The notes: generated from the letters alone by a model not told the origin. Shown: positions 36,603-46,384, numbered from the stretch's first letter. The stretch is DNA of 64,000 bases from Lachnospiraceae bacterium (GCA_017544285.1 JAFYEL010000086.1:1-64000); one strand, 5' to 3'. A program made the numbers and translations.

Positions 36603-37310
36603 TTAGATCGCCTCCGCTCCCGGGACCTCACCGCTTTCTTCTCCGATGGCTCCCAAATCTTCGTCATCAGGTGCATTGCCTGCCGCCGCTCCGGAGGTTG
36701 CCGCCGAGTCCTCAGTCTTCTTTGCCGTGTCGTCTGCCTTGTCGGCAGTTTTGTCTGAGGTCTTTTCGGTGGTGCTGTCCCCGGTCTTTTCGGTGGTCTT
36801 GTCCTCAGGCTCGGTTTCCTTTGCGGGGGCTGTCTCCTGCCCTCCGTTTGAACCGGATGCCTGTTTCTGCATTTCCTCTGCCACGGCGTCGATGTAATCA
36901 TCGCTCCATACGCTTACGAGGTTGTCGTAGTTGTAAGGTACTCCGTTTATGTAGAGGAGGTTTTTGCCGGCGGTCTTTTCGACGTAGTCCACAACTCCCG
37001 TTACCTGGTTTGTGGTGCCGTTCTGCCCCTCGGTCTCAACCGTTACGGTCTTTCCTACCAGGGCCATTGCCGCCGAGGTATCCATGGTGCCCGACATATT
37101 CTGCATCATCTCAACCTGTGAGAACTGTGCGTACTGTGCTACGTATTCGGTGTTTGATGTGGGCTCCAGAGGATCCTGGTATTTCATCTGTGCCACAAGG
37201 AGCTGAAGAAAAGCTTCCTTATCCATTGAATTGTTCACTCTTGTACTCGTGGTCTCCGTGGTGTTGACCTGATCCACGAGCTGTCCGTCCAATACAGATG
37301 CTACTGCCAT
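36603..37310 (-). CDS. flgD: Hook cap protein FlgD
   Basis: FlgD caps the growing hook. The conserved N-terminal part is DKEAFLQLLVAQMKYQDPLE followed by NTEYVAQYAQFSQVEMMQNM, then a small beta domain (VGKTVTVETEGQNG). The last 80 residues are low-complexity Thr/Glu/Lys/Asp repeats of the EKTGDSTTEKTSDK kind, which is longer and more repetitive than in Bacillus. Total length is 235 residues. It lies 22 bases after fliK. Confidence 0.94.
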   Translation of the reverse strand: MAVASVLDGQLVDQVNTTETTSTRVNNSMDKEAFLQLLVAQMKYQDPLEPTSNTEYVAQYAQFSQVEMMQNMSGTMDTSAAMALVGKTVTVETEGQNGTTNQVTGVVDYVEKTAGKNLLYINGVPYNYDNLVSVWSDDYIDAVAEEMQKQASGSNGGQETAPAKETEPEDKTTEKTGDSTTEKTSDKTADKADDTAKKTEDSAATSGAAAGNAPDDEDLGAIGEESGEVPGAEAI

Positions 37311-37332
37311 CAGGACTCCTTTCCCGTACGGT

Positions 37333-38784
37333 CTATGCCGTTACGTCCATTGTATTTCCGTTTCGGATCATCATGTCCTTGTTGATCTCTTCCTCTTCGG
37401 TGAGCTCCTCCTCTTCGGCTTCGTCGCCAAGAAGGTTTATCCTCATCCTTCTGCCGGATGCCCCGAGGGCTCTGCCGGCCTCGTCCCGTCTTTCATCCTG
37501 CTGACTGCCCCTCTGAAGGTTTTCGTCAAAGGCGTGGGATGCGACGGTTACCTCTACAGCTTCGATCTTGACTCCCTGCTGCTCCAGATTCTCGCGGAGG
37601 GTTATCATCTGACTTTCGATGATTGCTCTCACGGACTCGTTCTGAGCGGTGAAGGCTGCGGTGATGACTCCGTTCCTCGCCTCGATGTTAAGGGCTACAT
37701 GCCCCAGGCTTGCGGGGTTGAGCACCATATCAAGGCTGGTGGTCTCGGCGCTGACGTTGACCTTTATCTGTTCAACCAGCTGCCTTGCTATCTCCTGAGT
37801 CTCGGCGCTTGTGTACCTGGCGGTTCCGCCGGGGATCTCTTCGGTGAGGATCTCACCGTCGAAGGGCCTTACGTCCTGTACCCCCTGGCCTGCAAGCTGT
37901 CCGTTGTCGGAGCTTTTTGCCTCGCTGCCCTTCTTTTCGGTCTGCTGCGAGCGGCCTGCGGTGGTTACTTTTTCTTCGGAAAGCTCACCCTCACCGGTCT
38001 GTGCCCTGCCGTTATCTTCCTCTTTTGAAACTGTGAGAACCTGCTCTTTTTCGTCGGTGGGAGCTTCGATCTTTTCCTCAGATTCAAGAGGTACTATCTT
38101 TTCTTCATCTGCGACGGTTTCCGCAACAGATGAGTCTTTAGACACGTCAAAAGCCCTGACTGCCTGCTTAAGCTCCTCATCGGTGATGCCGAGCTGTTCC
38201 TTAAGCCGGTCTGTCAAGGTCTCTAAGGTACCCAAAACCTCCTGAAGCTGTGTTCCCAGGGTTTCATCCGTCAGAATGCTCATGGTGTCCTGCGCGCCGC
38301 TCACCTCTACGAAAAGCTGAGTCAGTGCTGCGGGATCCAGAAGGTCTGCTACGGTGAGTCCCAGGATCTCCATTGCTTCTTCGATCTCTTCATCCGAGAC
38401 GCCCAATTCTTCCTTGAGCTTTGAGACGACCTCTTTGCCCGCTGCTTCGAGCTTGTCGTCTGTCTCCTTACGGTCCGGGTCCTTAACCTTGACATCATCC
38501 GTTTTCTTTGTTTCGGATCTGTCGGCGGGTTTGCCGTTCTCATTCACAGAATCGGCTGACCTTCCTTCGGAGCTCTTTGCCGCTGCACCATCCGTGTTCG
38601 CTTTTACACCGGCATCAGCTGCGTTCCTTCCGGAATCCGCCGCGCTCACGGCTCTGCCTGAAACGGCGCTGCTGATGATGTCGGAAAAGCTCTCACCCTT
38701 AGGTGCTCCGGCGCCGCCCGTTCTGCCGGGCATCGCTGTCTCGGTGAGGAATGAAGAAAGCTCTTGAACAGAAGCTGTTTTCAT
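37333..38784 (-). CDS. fliK: Flagellar hook-length control protein FliK
   Basis: FliK measures hook length and triggers the FlhB switch. The long N-terminal part (about residues 1-310) is disordered, rich in Ser, Asp, Lys and Glu. The C-terminal Flg_hook domain holds LNPASLGHVALNIEARNGVI and MITLRENLEQQGVKIEAVEV. I start at the ATG at 38784, which has AAGGAGGAAAAAG just upstream; the reading frame is open to 38850 but that part lacks a site. This gives 483 residues. Confidence 0.94.
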   Translation of the reverse strand: MKTASVQELSSFLTETAMPGRTGGAGAPKGESFSDIISSAVSGRAVSAADSGRNAADAGVKANTDGAAAKSSEGRSADSVNENGKPADRSETKKTDDVKVKDPDRKETDDKLEAAGKEVVSKLKEELGVSDEEIEEAMEILGLTVADLLDPAALTQLFVEVSGAQDTMSILTDETLGTQLQEVLGTLETLTDRLKEQLGITDEELKQAVRAFDVSKDSSVAETVADEEKIVPLESEEKIEAPTDEKEQVLTVSKEEDNGRAQTGEGELSEEKVTTAGRSQQTEKKGSEAKSSDNGQLAGQGVQDVRPFDGEILTEEIPGGTARYTSAETQEIARQLVEQIKVNVSAETTSLDMVLNPASLGHVALNIEARNGVITAAFTAQNESVRAIIESQMITLRENLEQQGVKIEAVEVTVASHAFDENLQRGSQQDERRDEAGRALGASGRRMRINLLGDEAEEEELTEEEEINKDMMIRNGNTMDVTA

Positions 38785-38873
38785 TCTTTTTCCTCCTTGT
38801 ATATATTTGATTTTTCTACATCCGAAATGAATATCGGAGCTTTTCCCCAAAATCTTAACCCCGAAAATGAGAT

Positions 38874-39734
38874 TTATCTCTCGTCGGGTTCCATGATCTC
38901 GGTGATCCTGGCGGCGATCTCCGCGTCCATAACACCCAGGATCTTACCCCTGTCGTCGGCGGACATAAGACCCAGGATCTTTGCCGCCAGCTGGAGGTCG
39001 TCGGTCATGGCCTCAAAGATGCCGGCCGCCTGCTTGGGCTTCATGGCGGAGTATGCCTTTGCGTAGTTTTCCACCTCTTCGTCGTAGGCTACCTGCCCCA
39101 CAACCTCACGGTATATGGCCTCGGCGTTCTCGGGATCTATCTCTTCGTAGTATTTTTTGTACTCCGTGATGGCGGGTGCCTTGTCGGCAAACACTACCTC
39201 GTTGTAAAACTCGTTCTTTATCTTTTCAAACTCCACCTGTTTGTTCTCAAAGGTGCGGAGTCTCTTTATCTCTTCCTCCAGGGCTTCCACATTTGTGGTG
39301 TACTCGTTCTTCTCTTCCTGGAGATCCTGGATCTGAAGCTCCAGATCCTTTATCCTCGCCACCGCGTCCTCCATGTCGGAGTAGCCGTAATAAAGGTCCT
39401 CACCGGAGTCGGAGACGGAACCCTTTGGAGGCGGAAGGAGCTTGTTGAGCACGGGAACGTCCTTGAGATAAGGGCGCAGCACACCGGAGCCGAAACCGCC
39501 TACGTCCAGCTTGATGAAAAGAGCGGCAAAAGCCAGCCATATAAGGACGATAAAGATGGAGATGAGGACAACGGAAAGGGCACCGCCCTGCTCCTCGTCT
39601 TCCTCCAGAGCCCTTGCCTCACGCATTTCCTTCGCAAGGCGCTTGTTCTCTTCCTTAAGTCGTTTTTTCTCTTCCTTTATTCGCTTCTTTTCTTCCGCAC
39701 TGGTCTTCTGTGCGATCTCTTCGTTTTCGGCCAT
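38874..39734 (-). CDS. MotE/YlxF-like flagellar protein with MgtE-N-like domain
   Basis: A 286-residue single-pass protein: a highly charged cytoplasmic N-terminus (residues 1-50, Lys/Glu), a membrane helix (about 52-73, SVVLISIFIVLIWLAFAALF), a coiled coil (about 120-170) and a C-terminal MgtE-N-like helical domain with YAKAYSAMKPKQAAGIFEAM and KILGLMSADDRGKILGVMDA. This layout matches MotE (a MotC chaperone) and Bacillus YlxF, encoded between fliJ and fliK as here. Function in this organism is inferred. Confidence 0.85.
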   Translation of the reverse strand: MAENEEIAQKTSAEEKKRIKEEKKRLKEENKRLAKEMREARALEEDEEQGGALSVVLISIFIVLIWLAFAALFIKLDVGGFGSGVLRPYLKDVPVLNKLLPPPKGSVSDSGEDLYYGYSDMEDAVARIKDLELQIQDLQEEKNEYTTNVEALEEEIKRLRTFENKQVEFEKIKNEFYNEVVFADKAPAITEYKKYYEEIDPENAEAIYREVVGQVAYDEEVENYAKAYSAMKPKQAAGIFEAMTDDLQLAAKILGLMSADDRGKILGVMDAEIAARITEIMEPDER

Positions 39735-39743
39735 TTCTGTCTC

Positions 39744-40193
39744 CTACTTTGCCCTGTTCCCACCGTATTTGAAACTGGTGAGCTCATCTATGGCTTTCAT
39801 CTCGGCAGCCTTTTCCTCCTCAAGGTATTCCTCGAGGGCCTTTTCCTTAAGCTTTTCGTGCATCTTCCTCTCCTGCATGACTTCGGAGAGGGCATCCCTC
39901 TTTTTTTCCACCTCGGTCCTGGCCTTGACAATGACAAATTCCTGCTGCTTTATCATGTCCTTCATGGTGTCCACCGCCGTGGCGTTTTCGTTTAATTCCC
40001 GGGGTTTGAGCACATCCTCACGCAGGCGCTTGCCCTCCTCCTCGTAGGCGGCCAGACGGCCCTGCAGCTGCCTCTTTTTCTCTTCTTCTTCGTTGAGGAT
40101 CATCTGAGCCTGGGCAAATTCGTTGCGGGCCTGCTCCTCAAGCTTGAGCTTTATATCCAGTATGCTCTGCATCCTGTATCTGAATCTGGGCAT
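39744..40193 (-). CDS. fliJ: Flagellar export protein FliJ
   Basis: A 149-residue, almost fully alpha-helical coiled-coil protein that joins the FliI ATPase ring to FlhA. It opens with FRYRMQSILDIKLKLEEQAR, a typical FliJ start, and keeps heptads to near the end. It lies 13 bases after fliI. Low sequence conservation is normal; place and coil pattern make the call. Confidence 0.92.
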   Translation of the reverse strand: MPRFRYRMQSILDIKLKLEEQARNEFAQAQMILNEEEEKKRQLQGRLAAYEEEGKRLREDVLKPRELNENATAVDTMKDMIKQQEFVIVKARTEVEKKRDALSEVMQERKMHEKLKEKALEEYLEEEKAAEMKAIDELTSFKYGGNRAK

Positions 40194-40206
40194 ACCCGCT
40201 CATCTC

Positions 40207-41520
40207 CTAACTGTCTATGAAGATCTTTTCCAGCATGCTTATCTCGTCTTCGATGGTGAACTTGGAATCCGTGGTCTGGCACAGGTAGTCGTTCACCGCT
40301 TCGATCTTTTCGATGGCGTAATCGATGCCGGGGTTGGACCCGCTCTTGTAGGCTCCGATGTTTATCAGATCCTCGGCCTCGTTGTAGGTGGCCATCACGT
40401 TTTTGAGCTTTCCGGCTGCAGCCTTGTGCTCCTTTGTGGCGATGGCACTCATGCACCTGGAAATACTCTGGAGCACGTCTATGGCCGGGTAGTGATTCTT
40501 GTGGGCCAGACGGCGGTCCAGAACTATATGCCCGTCCAGTATACCTCTGGCGGTGTCGGCTATGGGCTCGTTCATGTCGTCGCCGTCCACCAGCACCGTG
40601 TAAAGTCCTGTTATGGAGCCTCTGGCGCCGTTTCCGGCCCTCTCCAGAAGCTTTGGCATCTCGGAATAAACCGAAGGGGGATAACCCCTAGTAACGGGAG
40701 GCTCGCCGCTGGCAAGTCCTATCTCTCTCTGGGCCATGGAAAAACGTGTCATGGAGTCCATCATCAGCAGTACGTCTTTTCCCTGGTCACGGAAATACTC
40801 GGCTATGGCCGTGGCGGTTTTGGCTGCCTTGTTGCGGATGAGGGCGGGCTTGTCCGATGTAGCGATCACCACCACCGAACGGCGCATACCTTCTTCGCCG
40901 AGGTCGCGCTCTATGAATTCCCTTACCTCTCTGCCTCGCTCTCCGATGAGGGCGATGACATTTATATCAGCTTTTGTATTGCGGGCAAACATGCCAAGCA
41001 GAGTACTCTTTCCCACTCCGGATCCGGCAAAGATACCTATCCTCTGTCCCTTTCCCAGAGTCAGAAGTCCGTCCACCGCCTTTACTCCCAGGGGAAGTAT
41101 CTCCGAGATCAGCACCCTGTCCATGGGATCCGGGGGCGGCGACTCCACTGAGTATTCTATGCCGCTCCTGATCTCGCTGCCGTCGGTGGGATTTCCGAGA
41201 CCGTCAAGGGCCTTGCCCAAAAGCTCCGGCCCCACCTTAACCGTAAGTGAATGCCCGGTGTTTTCCACCATGCATCCGGCGCCTATGCCGTCGGTGGAAT
41301 CATAGGGCATAAGAAGGGTGCGCCCTCCTTTAAAGCCCACCACCTCGGCCATTATGGGTTCAAGCTTTTTGTCATCGGGAATGATCCGGCAGAGATCCGC
41401 CAGCCTGGCGTCGGGGCCCTGGGACTCTATGGTAAGCCCCACCACGTTTACCACCTTACCCAGGCGCTTATAGAAACTTTTCTCCGCTGCGGCGCGGTAT
41501 TTGTCAAAATTTATTTCCAT
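40207..41520 (-). CDS. fliI: Flagellum-specific ATPase FliI
   Basis: A 437-residue F1-beta-like hexameric ATPase that aids unfolding and release of export substrates. Walker A is in GIFAGSGVGKSTLLGM (about 162-177); the Walker B region is DVLLMMDSMTRFSMAQREIG; the substrate-family signature GEPPVTRGYPPSVYSEMPKL is complete. It lies 10 bases after fliH. Confidence 0.98.
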   Translation of the reverse strand: MEINFDKYRAAAEKSFYKRLGKVVNVVGLTIESQGPDARLADLCRIIPDDKKLEPIMAEVVGFKGGRTLLMPYDSTDGIGAGCMVENTGHSLTVKVGPELLGKALDGLGNPTDGSEIRSGIEYSVESPPPDPMDRVLISEILPLGVKAVDGLLTLGKGQRIGIFAGSGVGKSTLLGMFARNTKADINVIALIGERGREVREFIERDLGEEGMRRSVVVIATSDKPALIRNKAAKTATAIAEYFRDQGKDVLLMMDSMTRFSMAQREIGLASGEPPVTRGYPPSVYSEMPKLLERAGNGARGSITGLYTVLVDGDDMNEPIADTARGILDGHIVLDRRLAHKNHYPAIDVLQSISRCMSAIATKEHKAAAGKLKNVMATYNEAEDLINIGAYKSGSNPGIDYAIEKIEAVNDYLCQTTDSKFTIEDEISMLEKIFIDS

Positions 41521-41530
41521 GGGGAGTGAT

Positions 41531-42421
41531 TCATTCTATGCTGCCGGAGGGTGAATAAGAAAGGAGCCTGAGCTCTCTCTTTAAGCCCTCAAGCTGTGTT
41601 TCCAGGGAGCAGTCGAAAATACCGCCTCCGGTATCTATGAAGCATTCGTTGGCCTTCAGTGTCATGTCCTCGACTATCTCGGCGGATTCGCTGCCTGCGA
41701 TACCCGCAAGCAGTTCCTTTTTCTGCATGGACACAAAGCCGTAATCATCCTTTGAAACGTGGATGATGAAGTTCTTGTTGTTTTCCGCCTTTCGAAGGGC
41801 GTTCTGTATGAGATAAAAGATTATCTCTTTGCTGTCGGAGAGCTTTACGTGGAAGACATGCTCGTAGACCTCGGTGAAGACCTCTACGAACTTGGGCTCC
41901 AGGGCGCTTATCTGCTCCTCATAGCTCTCTTCCAGACGGAACTTTTCCTGCTCTATGGCCCGGCGCTGTTCATCCAGGCTGGCCATGCCCTCTCTCTGGC
42001 CGTTCTCGAAGCCGGCATCATAGCCCGCACGCTCGCCCTCGGCCTGGGCGCTTGACCTGATGCTGTCCGCATCGGTTCTGGCCTGCTCCAGTATCTCTTC
42101 GGCCTCGGCCCTTGCCTGCTCCAGTATCTCATCGGCCCTTTGGCGCAGCTCGGCCTCATCAGGGGCAGGTTCTGCCGGGCCCTTGATCACATTGGAGCCG
42201 TCACCCGGGTCCGCATCCCCATCCATAAGAAGCCGCTCAACCTGCAGTGCCTCAAGGCCCTGGGTGAAATCCTCTTTGAATTCGTCGCTCTGCCGGGCCT
42301 GTTGCTGGACAAGATTCGAAAGCTCCTCCAGCTTTTCGGCCATTTTTTGGTTTGTGTCAATGACCTTGGTGCTCTCATCGCGAAAGCTGTAACCAAAGTT
42401 CCCTTTAATGACATTAGACAA
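41531..42421 (-). CDS. fliH: Flagellar assembly protein FliH
   Basis: FliH is the stalk and negative regulator of FliI. The protein starts SNVIKGNFGYS, then has a long Ala/Glu/Gln helical region with ADEILEQARAEAEEILEQAR repeats and a C-terminal V-ATPase E-subunit-like domain (YEHVFHVKLSDSKEIIFYLI, INTGG-type FIDTGGGIFDCSLE). I propose TTG at 42421 as start, overlapping the fliG stop by 8 bases, because family members begin with MSNxIKG; an ATG at 42454 in the same frame would add 11 residues from fliG antiframe sequence. Length is then 296. Confidence 0.88.
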   Translation of the reverse strand: MSNVIKGNFGYSFRDESTKVIDTNQKMAEKLEELSNLVQQQARQSDEFKEDFTQGLEALQVERLLMDGDADPGDGSNVIKGPAEPAPDEAELRQRADEILEQARAEAEEILEQARTDADSIRSSAQAEGERAGYDAGFENGQREGMASLDEQRRAIEQEKFRLEESYEEQISALEPKFVEVFTEVYEHVFHVKLSDSKEIIFYLIQNALRKAENNKNFIIHVSKDDYGFVSMQKKELLAGIAGSESAEIVEDMTLKANECFIDTGGGIFDCSLETQLEGLKRELRLLSYSPSGSIE

Positions 42422-43439
42422 CGATCTCGTCTCCTCCGCCTCTTGAGATAACAATCTCCGCGGAATCCTCCAGCTTTCTTATGATGTTTACGATCTTCTG
42501 CTGGGCTTCCTCCACGTCCTTCATACGCACGGGACCCATGAAATCCATGTCTTCTTTTATCATGGATGCAAGTCTTGATGACAGGTTGTTGAAGATAGCC
42601 GCCTGAACCTGCTCGTTTGCGCCCTTCAGGGCTACTGCAAGATCCGAGTTGTCCACATCCCTGAGAACTCTCTGGATAGCACGGTCGTCCAGGAGAAGGA
42701 TATCCTCGAAGACGAACATCTTCTTCCTGATCTCGTCTGCCAGCTCGGGCTCGTCGATCTCCAAAGATTCCATGATGTGCTTCTCTGTACCGCGGTCTAC
42801 CGTATTCAGGATCTCGACAACGGCATCCACGCCGCCGACGATGGTGTAATCCTGGTTTACAAGGGATGAAAGCTTTGCCTCCAGCACCTTTTCCACGTCT
42901 TTTATGACATCCGGTGAAGTTCTGTCCATCATAGCCACCCTCTTTGCCACGTCGGCCTGTCTGTCGGGAGGCAGAGCTCCCACGATCTGTGCGGCCTGGG
43001 CCGGTGAAAGGTATGAGAGCACCAGAGCGATGGTCTGGGGATGCTCATCCTGGATAAAGTTGAAGAGCTGCGAAGCGTCTGTCTTGCGCACGAACTCGAA
43101 GGGCTTGACCTGAAGGGAAGCCGTGAGACGTGAGATAACGTCGATGGCCTTCTCCTCGCCCAGAGCCTTTTCAAGCAGCTCCTTGGCGTAGCCGATACCG
43201 CCCTCCGCAATGTACTGCTGGGCGAGGCACACCTGATAAAATTCGTTTATAACATCCTCTTTGAGCTGGGATGTGATGCTCCGGGTGTTGGCGATCTCAA
43301 GGGTGAGCTCTTCGATCTCTTCTTCCTTGAGGTGCTTGAATATCTTTGAGGACTTTTCTGGCCCCAGAGCTATCAAAAGTATGGCAGCTTTCTGTGTACC
43401 GGAAAGCTGAACTTCTTCTTCAGCCGGTTTGTTTGGCAT
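42414..43439 (-). CDS. fliG: Flagellar motor switch protein FliG
   Basis: A 341-residue C-ring protein that touches the stator. N-terminal domain: LSGTQKAAILLIALGPEKSS; middle armadillo domain with DEHPQTIALVLSYLSPAQAA (the EHPQ motif binds FliM); C-terminal domain with MFVFEDILLLDDRAIQRVLR, whose charged helix meets MotA. It lies 9 bases after fliF. Normal length. Confidence 0.98.
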   Translation of the reverse strand: MPNKPAEEEVQLSGTQKAAILLIALGPEKSSKIFKHLKEEEIEELTLEIANTRSITSQLKEDVINEFYQVCLAQQYIAEGGIGYAKELLEKALGEEKAIDVISRLTASLQVKPFEFVRKTDASQLFNFIQDEHPQTIALVLSYLSPAQAAQIVGALPPDRQADVAKRVAMMDRTSPDVIKDVEKVLEAKLSSLVNQDYTIVGGVDAVVEILNTVDRGTEKHIMESLEIDEPELADEIRKKMFVFEDILLLDDRAIQRVLRDVDNSDLAVALKGANEQVQAAIFNNLSSRLASMIKEDMDFMGPVRMKDVEEAQQKIVNIIRKLEDSAEIVISRGGGDEIVV

Positions 43440-43448
43440 AGGTTCCTC

Positions 43449-45047
43449 CTACCACTCATCCTGAAGCCAGTTTCTCAAAAGGTTCGCCACGGCCTCAGGG
43501 TTTTCATCCACAAAGCGTTCTATGAGCAGGCGGGCCTCACTCTTAACCTCGCCTTCGATATCCTCAAGCTCCTGCTGCTCCTGGGTACTCTGGAGCAGGG
43601 TGTCCAGTGACAGCTCCTCTTCCTCGGGCTCGGGCTGCTTCTCTCCCCTCATGCTCCTGATGACCACGAAGGCAAGCAGTGCCAGGATCAGCACTATCAG
43701 CACGATCTGCAGCACGTCGGCAAATTTCACGCCGGTGTCCTCGGATTCAACGAAGAGGGGCTCGTCATAAGCCACGATGGAAATGTTTGCGACCGCGATA
43801 CCCGTAGCCTTTGAGACCACATCCAGCACCGCCTCGTCGACATCAGCCTTCACTCTCTCGGAGTGGGCGGCCTTGTACTCTTCAAAGGTGACTCCGTCCA
43901 GCTCGCCGGCGGCCTTGAGGTCGTCCTCGTTGTATACGATGTAATGGATAGCCGTGATACCGATGGATGAGCTGTCGTAAACAATGGCTCCGCCGGGATT
44001 CTCGGTATCGGTGATTATTTCATTGGGAAGGTAATCCCTGCTCTCCTCGTTTACAGAGGAGTTGTTGTAGGCGTTGTCCTGGAGTACGTAGGTATTCTCG
44101 GCATTTGCGTCGGTGCCGGGCACTCCGCCGTTGCCTCCGACGTTCTGGGATTCGTAGGTGTCCTCGTGGGAAAGCACGCCCTGGTTCTGGCCCTCCGCGG
44201 GGGTGTAATCATGCTCGGTCCGCTTGATCACCGCCCAGTCCAGCACCAGATTTGGAACCACCTGGACATTGTCGTAGATCTTCGAAAGAACAAGGGCATC
44301 CTTGATCTCGCTCTTTACAAGGTTGTCGTAGGCCTGCTTGTAGGTGAGACGGTTGCTGGCGCTGCCGGCTCCGGAAGCGTCGTCCTCTCCGGAAAACAGA
44401 AGGGAACCCATGGAATCCAGGATGACGATGTTCTTGGTGCTGGTGTTGCCCAGAGCAGTAGCCACAAACCTGGCAAGGGCCGCAGCTGCGTCCTGGGTCA
44501 GGTCCTGGTTAAGGGTCAGCATGACACTGGCGTAGCTCTCCTCCCTGGTATCCCCCAGGACCTCGGAATTGTCCGGAAGAGAAAGGGTCACGGAAGCCTT
44601 GTCGACGGAATCGTTGGCCGCAAGGTCGATCTCAAGCTGATTTTCCAGGTAGACCTTGTAGCGCTTTTCCTTGTCGGCCTCGGTGCTGGAAAAGCCGCCG
44701 GTAAAGACGTTTTCTATATCGTAGCCGTAGGTAGGGAAACTGTTGGCGCCCAAAAGCAGGGTTGCGTCGGAGAGCTGTTCCTTCAGGATGTCTATCTGCA
44801 GTCCGTCGTCGGAGATCCGATAGGTCATGGAGTTGTCATCCAGAAGGGTCTTGATCTCAGATGCCTGCTTGGTGTTATCGCATATCACCAGAGTGGTATA
44901 CTGGGGCGCAGTTATAGCCGATATCAGTATGGCCAGGGCCACAACTATACCGGCTACTACACTGACTATCAATGTTTTCTGTCTTGCTGTGAATTTATTC
45001 CACCACTCCTGAAGCTTAGTCAGGAGTTCGCGTAATCTTTCTGCCAT
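43449..45047 (-). CDS. fliF: Flagellar MS-ring protein FliF
   Basis: A 532-residue ring protein with two membrane helices (about residues 22-45 and 445-465). Between them are the ring-building motifs, including the RYKVYLENQLEIDLAANDSV and ASVTLSLPDNSEVL segments; the C-terminal tail (residues about 480-532, ending VANLLRNWLQDEW) binds FliG. It follows fliE by 24 bases. Confidence 0.98.
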   Translation of the reverse strand: MAERLRELLTKLQEWWNKFTARQKTLIVSVVAGIVVALAILISAITAPQYTTLVICDNTKQASEIKTLLDDNSMTYRISDDGLQIDILKEQLSDATLLLGANSFPTYGYDIENVFTGGFSSTEADKEKRYKVYLENQLEIDLAANDSVDKASVTLSLPDNSEVLGDTREESYASVMLTLNQDLTQDAAAALARFVATALGNTSTKNIVILDSMGSLLFSGEDDASGAGSASNRLTYKQAYDNLVKSEIKDALVLSKIYDNVQVVPNLVLDWAVIKRTEHDYTPAEGQNQGVLSHEDTYESQNVGGNGGVPGTDANAENTYVLQDNAYNNSSVNEESRDYLPNEIITDTENPGGAIVYDSSSIGITAIHYIVYNEDDLKAAGELDGVTFEEYKAAHSERVKADVDEAVLDVVSKATGIAVANISIVAYDEPLFVESEDTGVKFADVLQIVLIVLILALLAFVVIRSMRGEKQPEPEEEELSLDTLLQSTQEQQELEDIEGEVKSEARLLIERFVDENPEAVANLLRNWLQDEW

Positions 45048-45071
45048 TGTTAATCCGATAATCCTTTGTCA

Positions 45072-45395
45072 TCAGATCTGGATCTGCATGATCTCTCTGT
45101 ATGCGGATACAAATCTGTCTCTCAGCGCCACAGTGTACTGCAGCGAAGTCTCTGCCTTGGCCTGGGCCTCGGCAAGATCATGGGTGTTCTCGGTTAACCC
45201 CAGCGCCCACTTGATCTCCTCTTCCTCTTCCTTGTGGAGGTAGGAATTGGTTTCGTTGAGCTGGTTTACCGCCGCACCCAGGAAGTCCGCGAAGTTGCCC
45301 TGGGGCTTAACCGTAGCGGTTGAACTCCTGGTGGCCGCATCCTTGATGACATCGGAATTTATATTATAAAAATCTGTAATACCGTTAATCGCCAT
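45072..45395 (-). CDS. fliE: Flagellar hook-basal body protein FliE
   Basis: A 107-residue rod-MS ring junction protein. The N-terminal helix has FADFLGAAVNQLNETNSYLH and the C-terminal part LAEAQAKAETSLQYTVALRD then AYREIMQIQI, the normal FliE ending. It lies 34 bases after flgC. Confidence 0.96.
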   Translation of the reverse strand: MAINGITDFYNINSDVIKDAATRSSTATVKPQGNFADFLGAAVNQLNETNSYLHKEEEEEIKWALGLTENTHDLAEAQAKAETSLQYTVALRDRFVSAYREIMQIQI

Positions 45396-45429
45396 TATTT
45401 ACCTCCTTGTTAGGTAAAATCGCTAACTA

Positions 45430-45888
45430 CTAACTCTGTCCAAGCTGCAGTCCCTGAAGGGCTATGGCCTTGGAAGCTGCGAAAGCCGTACTGTTTGCCT
45501 CGTAGGCGCGGCTGGCGTCAATGAGGTTCGTCATCTCGGTGATGGTGTTAACGTTGGGATAAAGGACATATCCGTTTTCGTCGGCATCGGGATGAGAGGG
45601 GTCATAGACCATGTTCATCTCGCTGACCTTGTCTTCGTAGACGCCGCCTACCTTTACGCCGTCACCGCCGTAGCGGTTGTACTTGCTCTGGTTGGATGCC
45701 AGCATGCTTGAAAATGTGGCACCGGTCTTGTTCTTTTCCTGGAATGTCACCACCTTGCGCACATAGGGCGTGCCGTCCTCGGTTCTGGTGGTATTTGCAT
45801 TTGCGATATTCTCGGCGATTATGTCCATGCGGAAACGCTCGGCGGTAAGACCCGATGCGTTAATGCCGAAGGATGAAAAAACGCTCAT
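45430..45888 (-). CDS. flgC: Flagellar proximal rod protein FlgC
   Basis: A 152-residue rod protein. INASGLTAERFRMDIIAENI and ANANTTRTEDGTPYVRK at the N-terminus, and YVLYPNVNTITEMTNLIDAS then RAYEANSTAFAASKAIALQG at the C-terminus, are the rod signatures. It lies 11 bases after flgB, with an AGGAGG site. Confidence 0.97.
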   Translation of the reverse strand: MSVFSSFGINASGLTAERFRMDIIAENIANANTTRTEDGTPYVRKVVTFQEKNKTGATFSSMLASNQSKYNRYGGDGVKVGGVYEDKVSEMNMVYDPSHPDADENGYVLYPNVNTITEMTNLIDASRAYEANSTAFAASKAIALQGLQLGQS

Positions 45889-45899
45889 AAGCTACCTCC

Positions 45900-46298
45900 T
45901 TATGATCCCTGGCCCATGGCAGTCTTCAGGTTTGAAAACTCCTGACTCATGCTCTGGATAATGCCGTTGTATTTGAGCTGGTTTGATGCAAGCTCAACGT
46001 TTTCGTTGTCAATGTCGACGTTGTTGCGGTCAGTCCTGTAGGAATAGTTTGCGTAATCGGTGTAGACCGTGCCGTTGAGACGGTCCAGACGCACCGACGA
46101 AACCTTTTCGTCAAGGCTCTGATACCTGGAGTTCTTAAGCGCTCTCTGAAGATCCTGCTCAAAGGCAACATCCTGGCGCTTGTATCCGGGCGTGTCGGCA
46201 TTTGCGATGTTATCGCCTATGATCCTGTTTCGAAGGGCCGAAGCATCGGCGGCCTTGTCCAGGACGTTTATGTAATCATAAACTTCTGTGTTAATCAT
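45900..46298 (-). CDS. flgB: Flagellar proximal rod protein FlgB
   Basis: The first gene of the fla/che block, 132 residues. It has the rod N-terminal pattern RNRIIGDNIANADTPGYKRQ and the C-terminal NVELASNQLKYNGIIQSMSQ. I choose ATG at 46298, with GGGAGG five bases upstream; a GTG two codons earlier lies within that ribosome site. The 80-base gap before it must hold the main operon promoter, but I could not identify it with confidence. Confidence 0.96.
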   Translation of the reverse strand: MINTEVYDYINVLDKAADASALRNRIIGDNIANADTPGYKRQDVAFEQDLQRALKNSRYQSLDEKVSSVRLDRLNGTVYTDYANYSYRTDRNNVDIDNENVELASNQLKYNGIIQSMSQEFSNLKTAMGQGS

Positions 46299-46384
46299 AA
46301 GCACCTCCCGATGAATGTGTATTTTCGGTTTGGATGCAGAAAATCACATTTCGGTAAAACACTATATGGTAAAATCGCTCCGTA

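Noticed and set aside
46305..46384. Sigma-28 promoter before flgB
   Set aside because: ACCGAAAT and ACCGAAAA resemble the sigma-28 -10 but no TAAA-type -35 lies at the right distance; a sigma-A match (TATAGT) also lacks a -35. The operon promoter stays unassigned.
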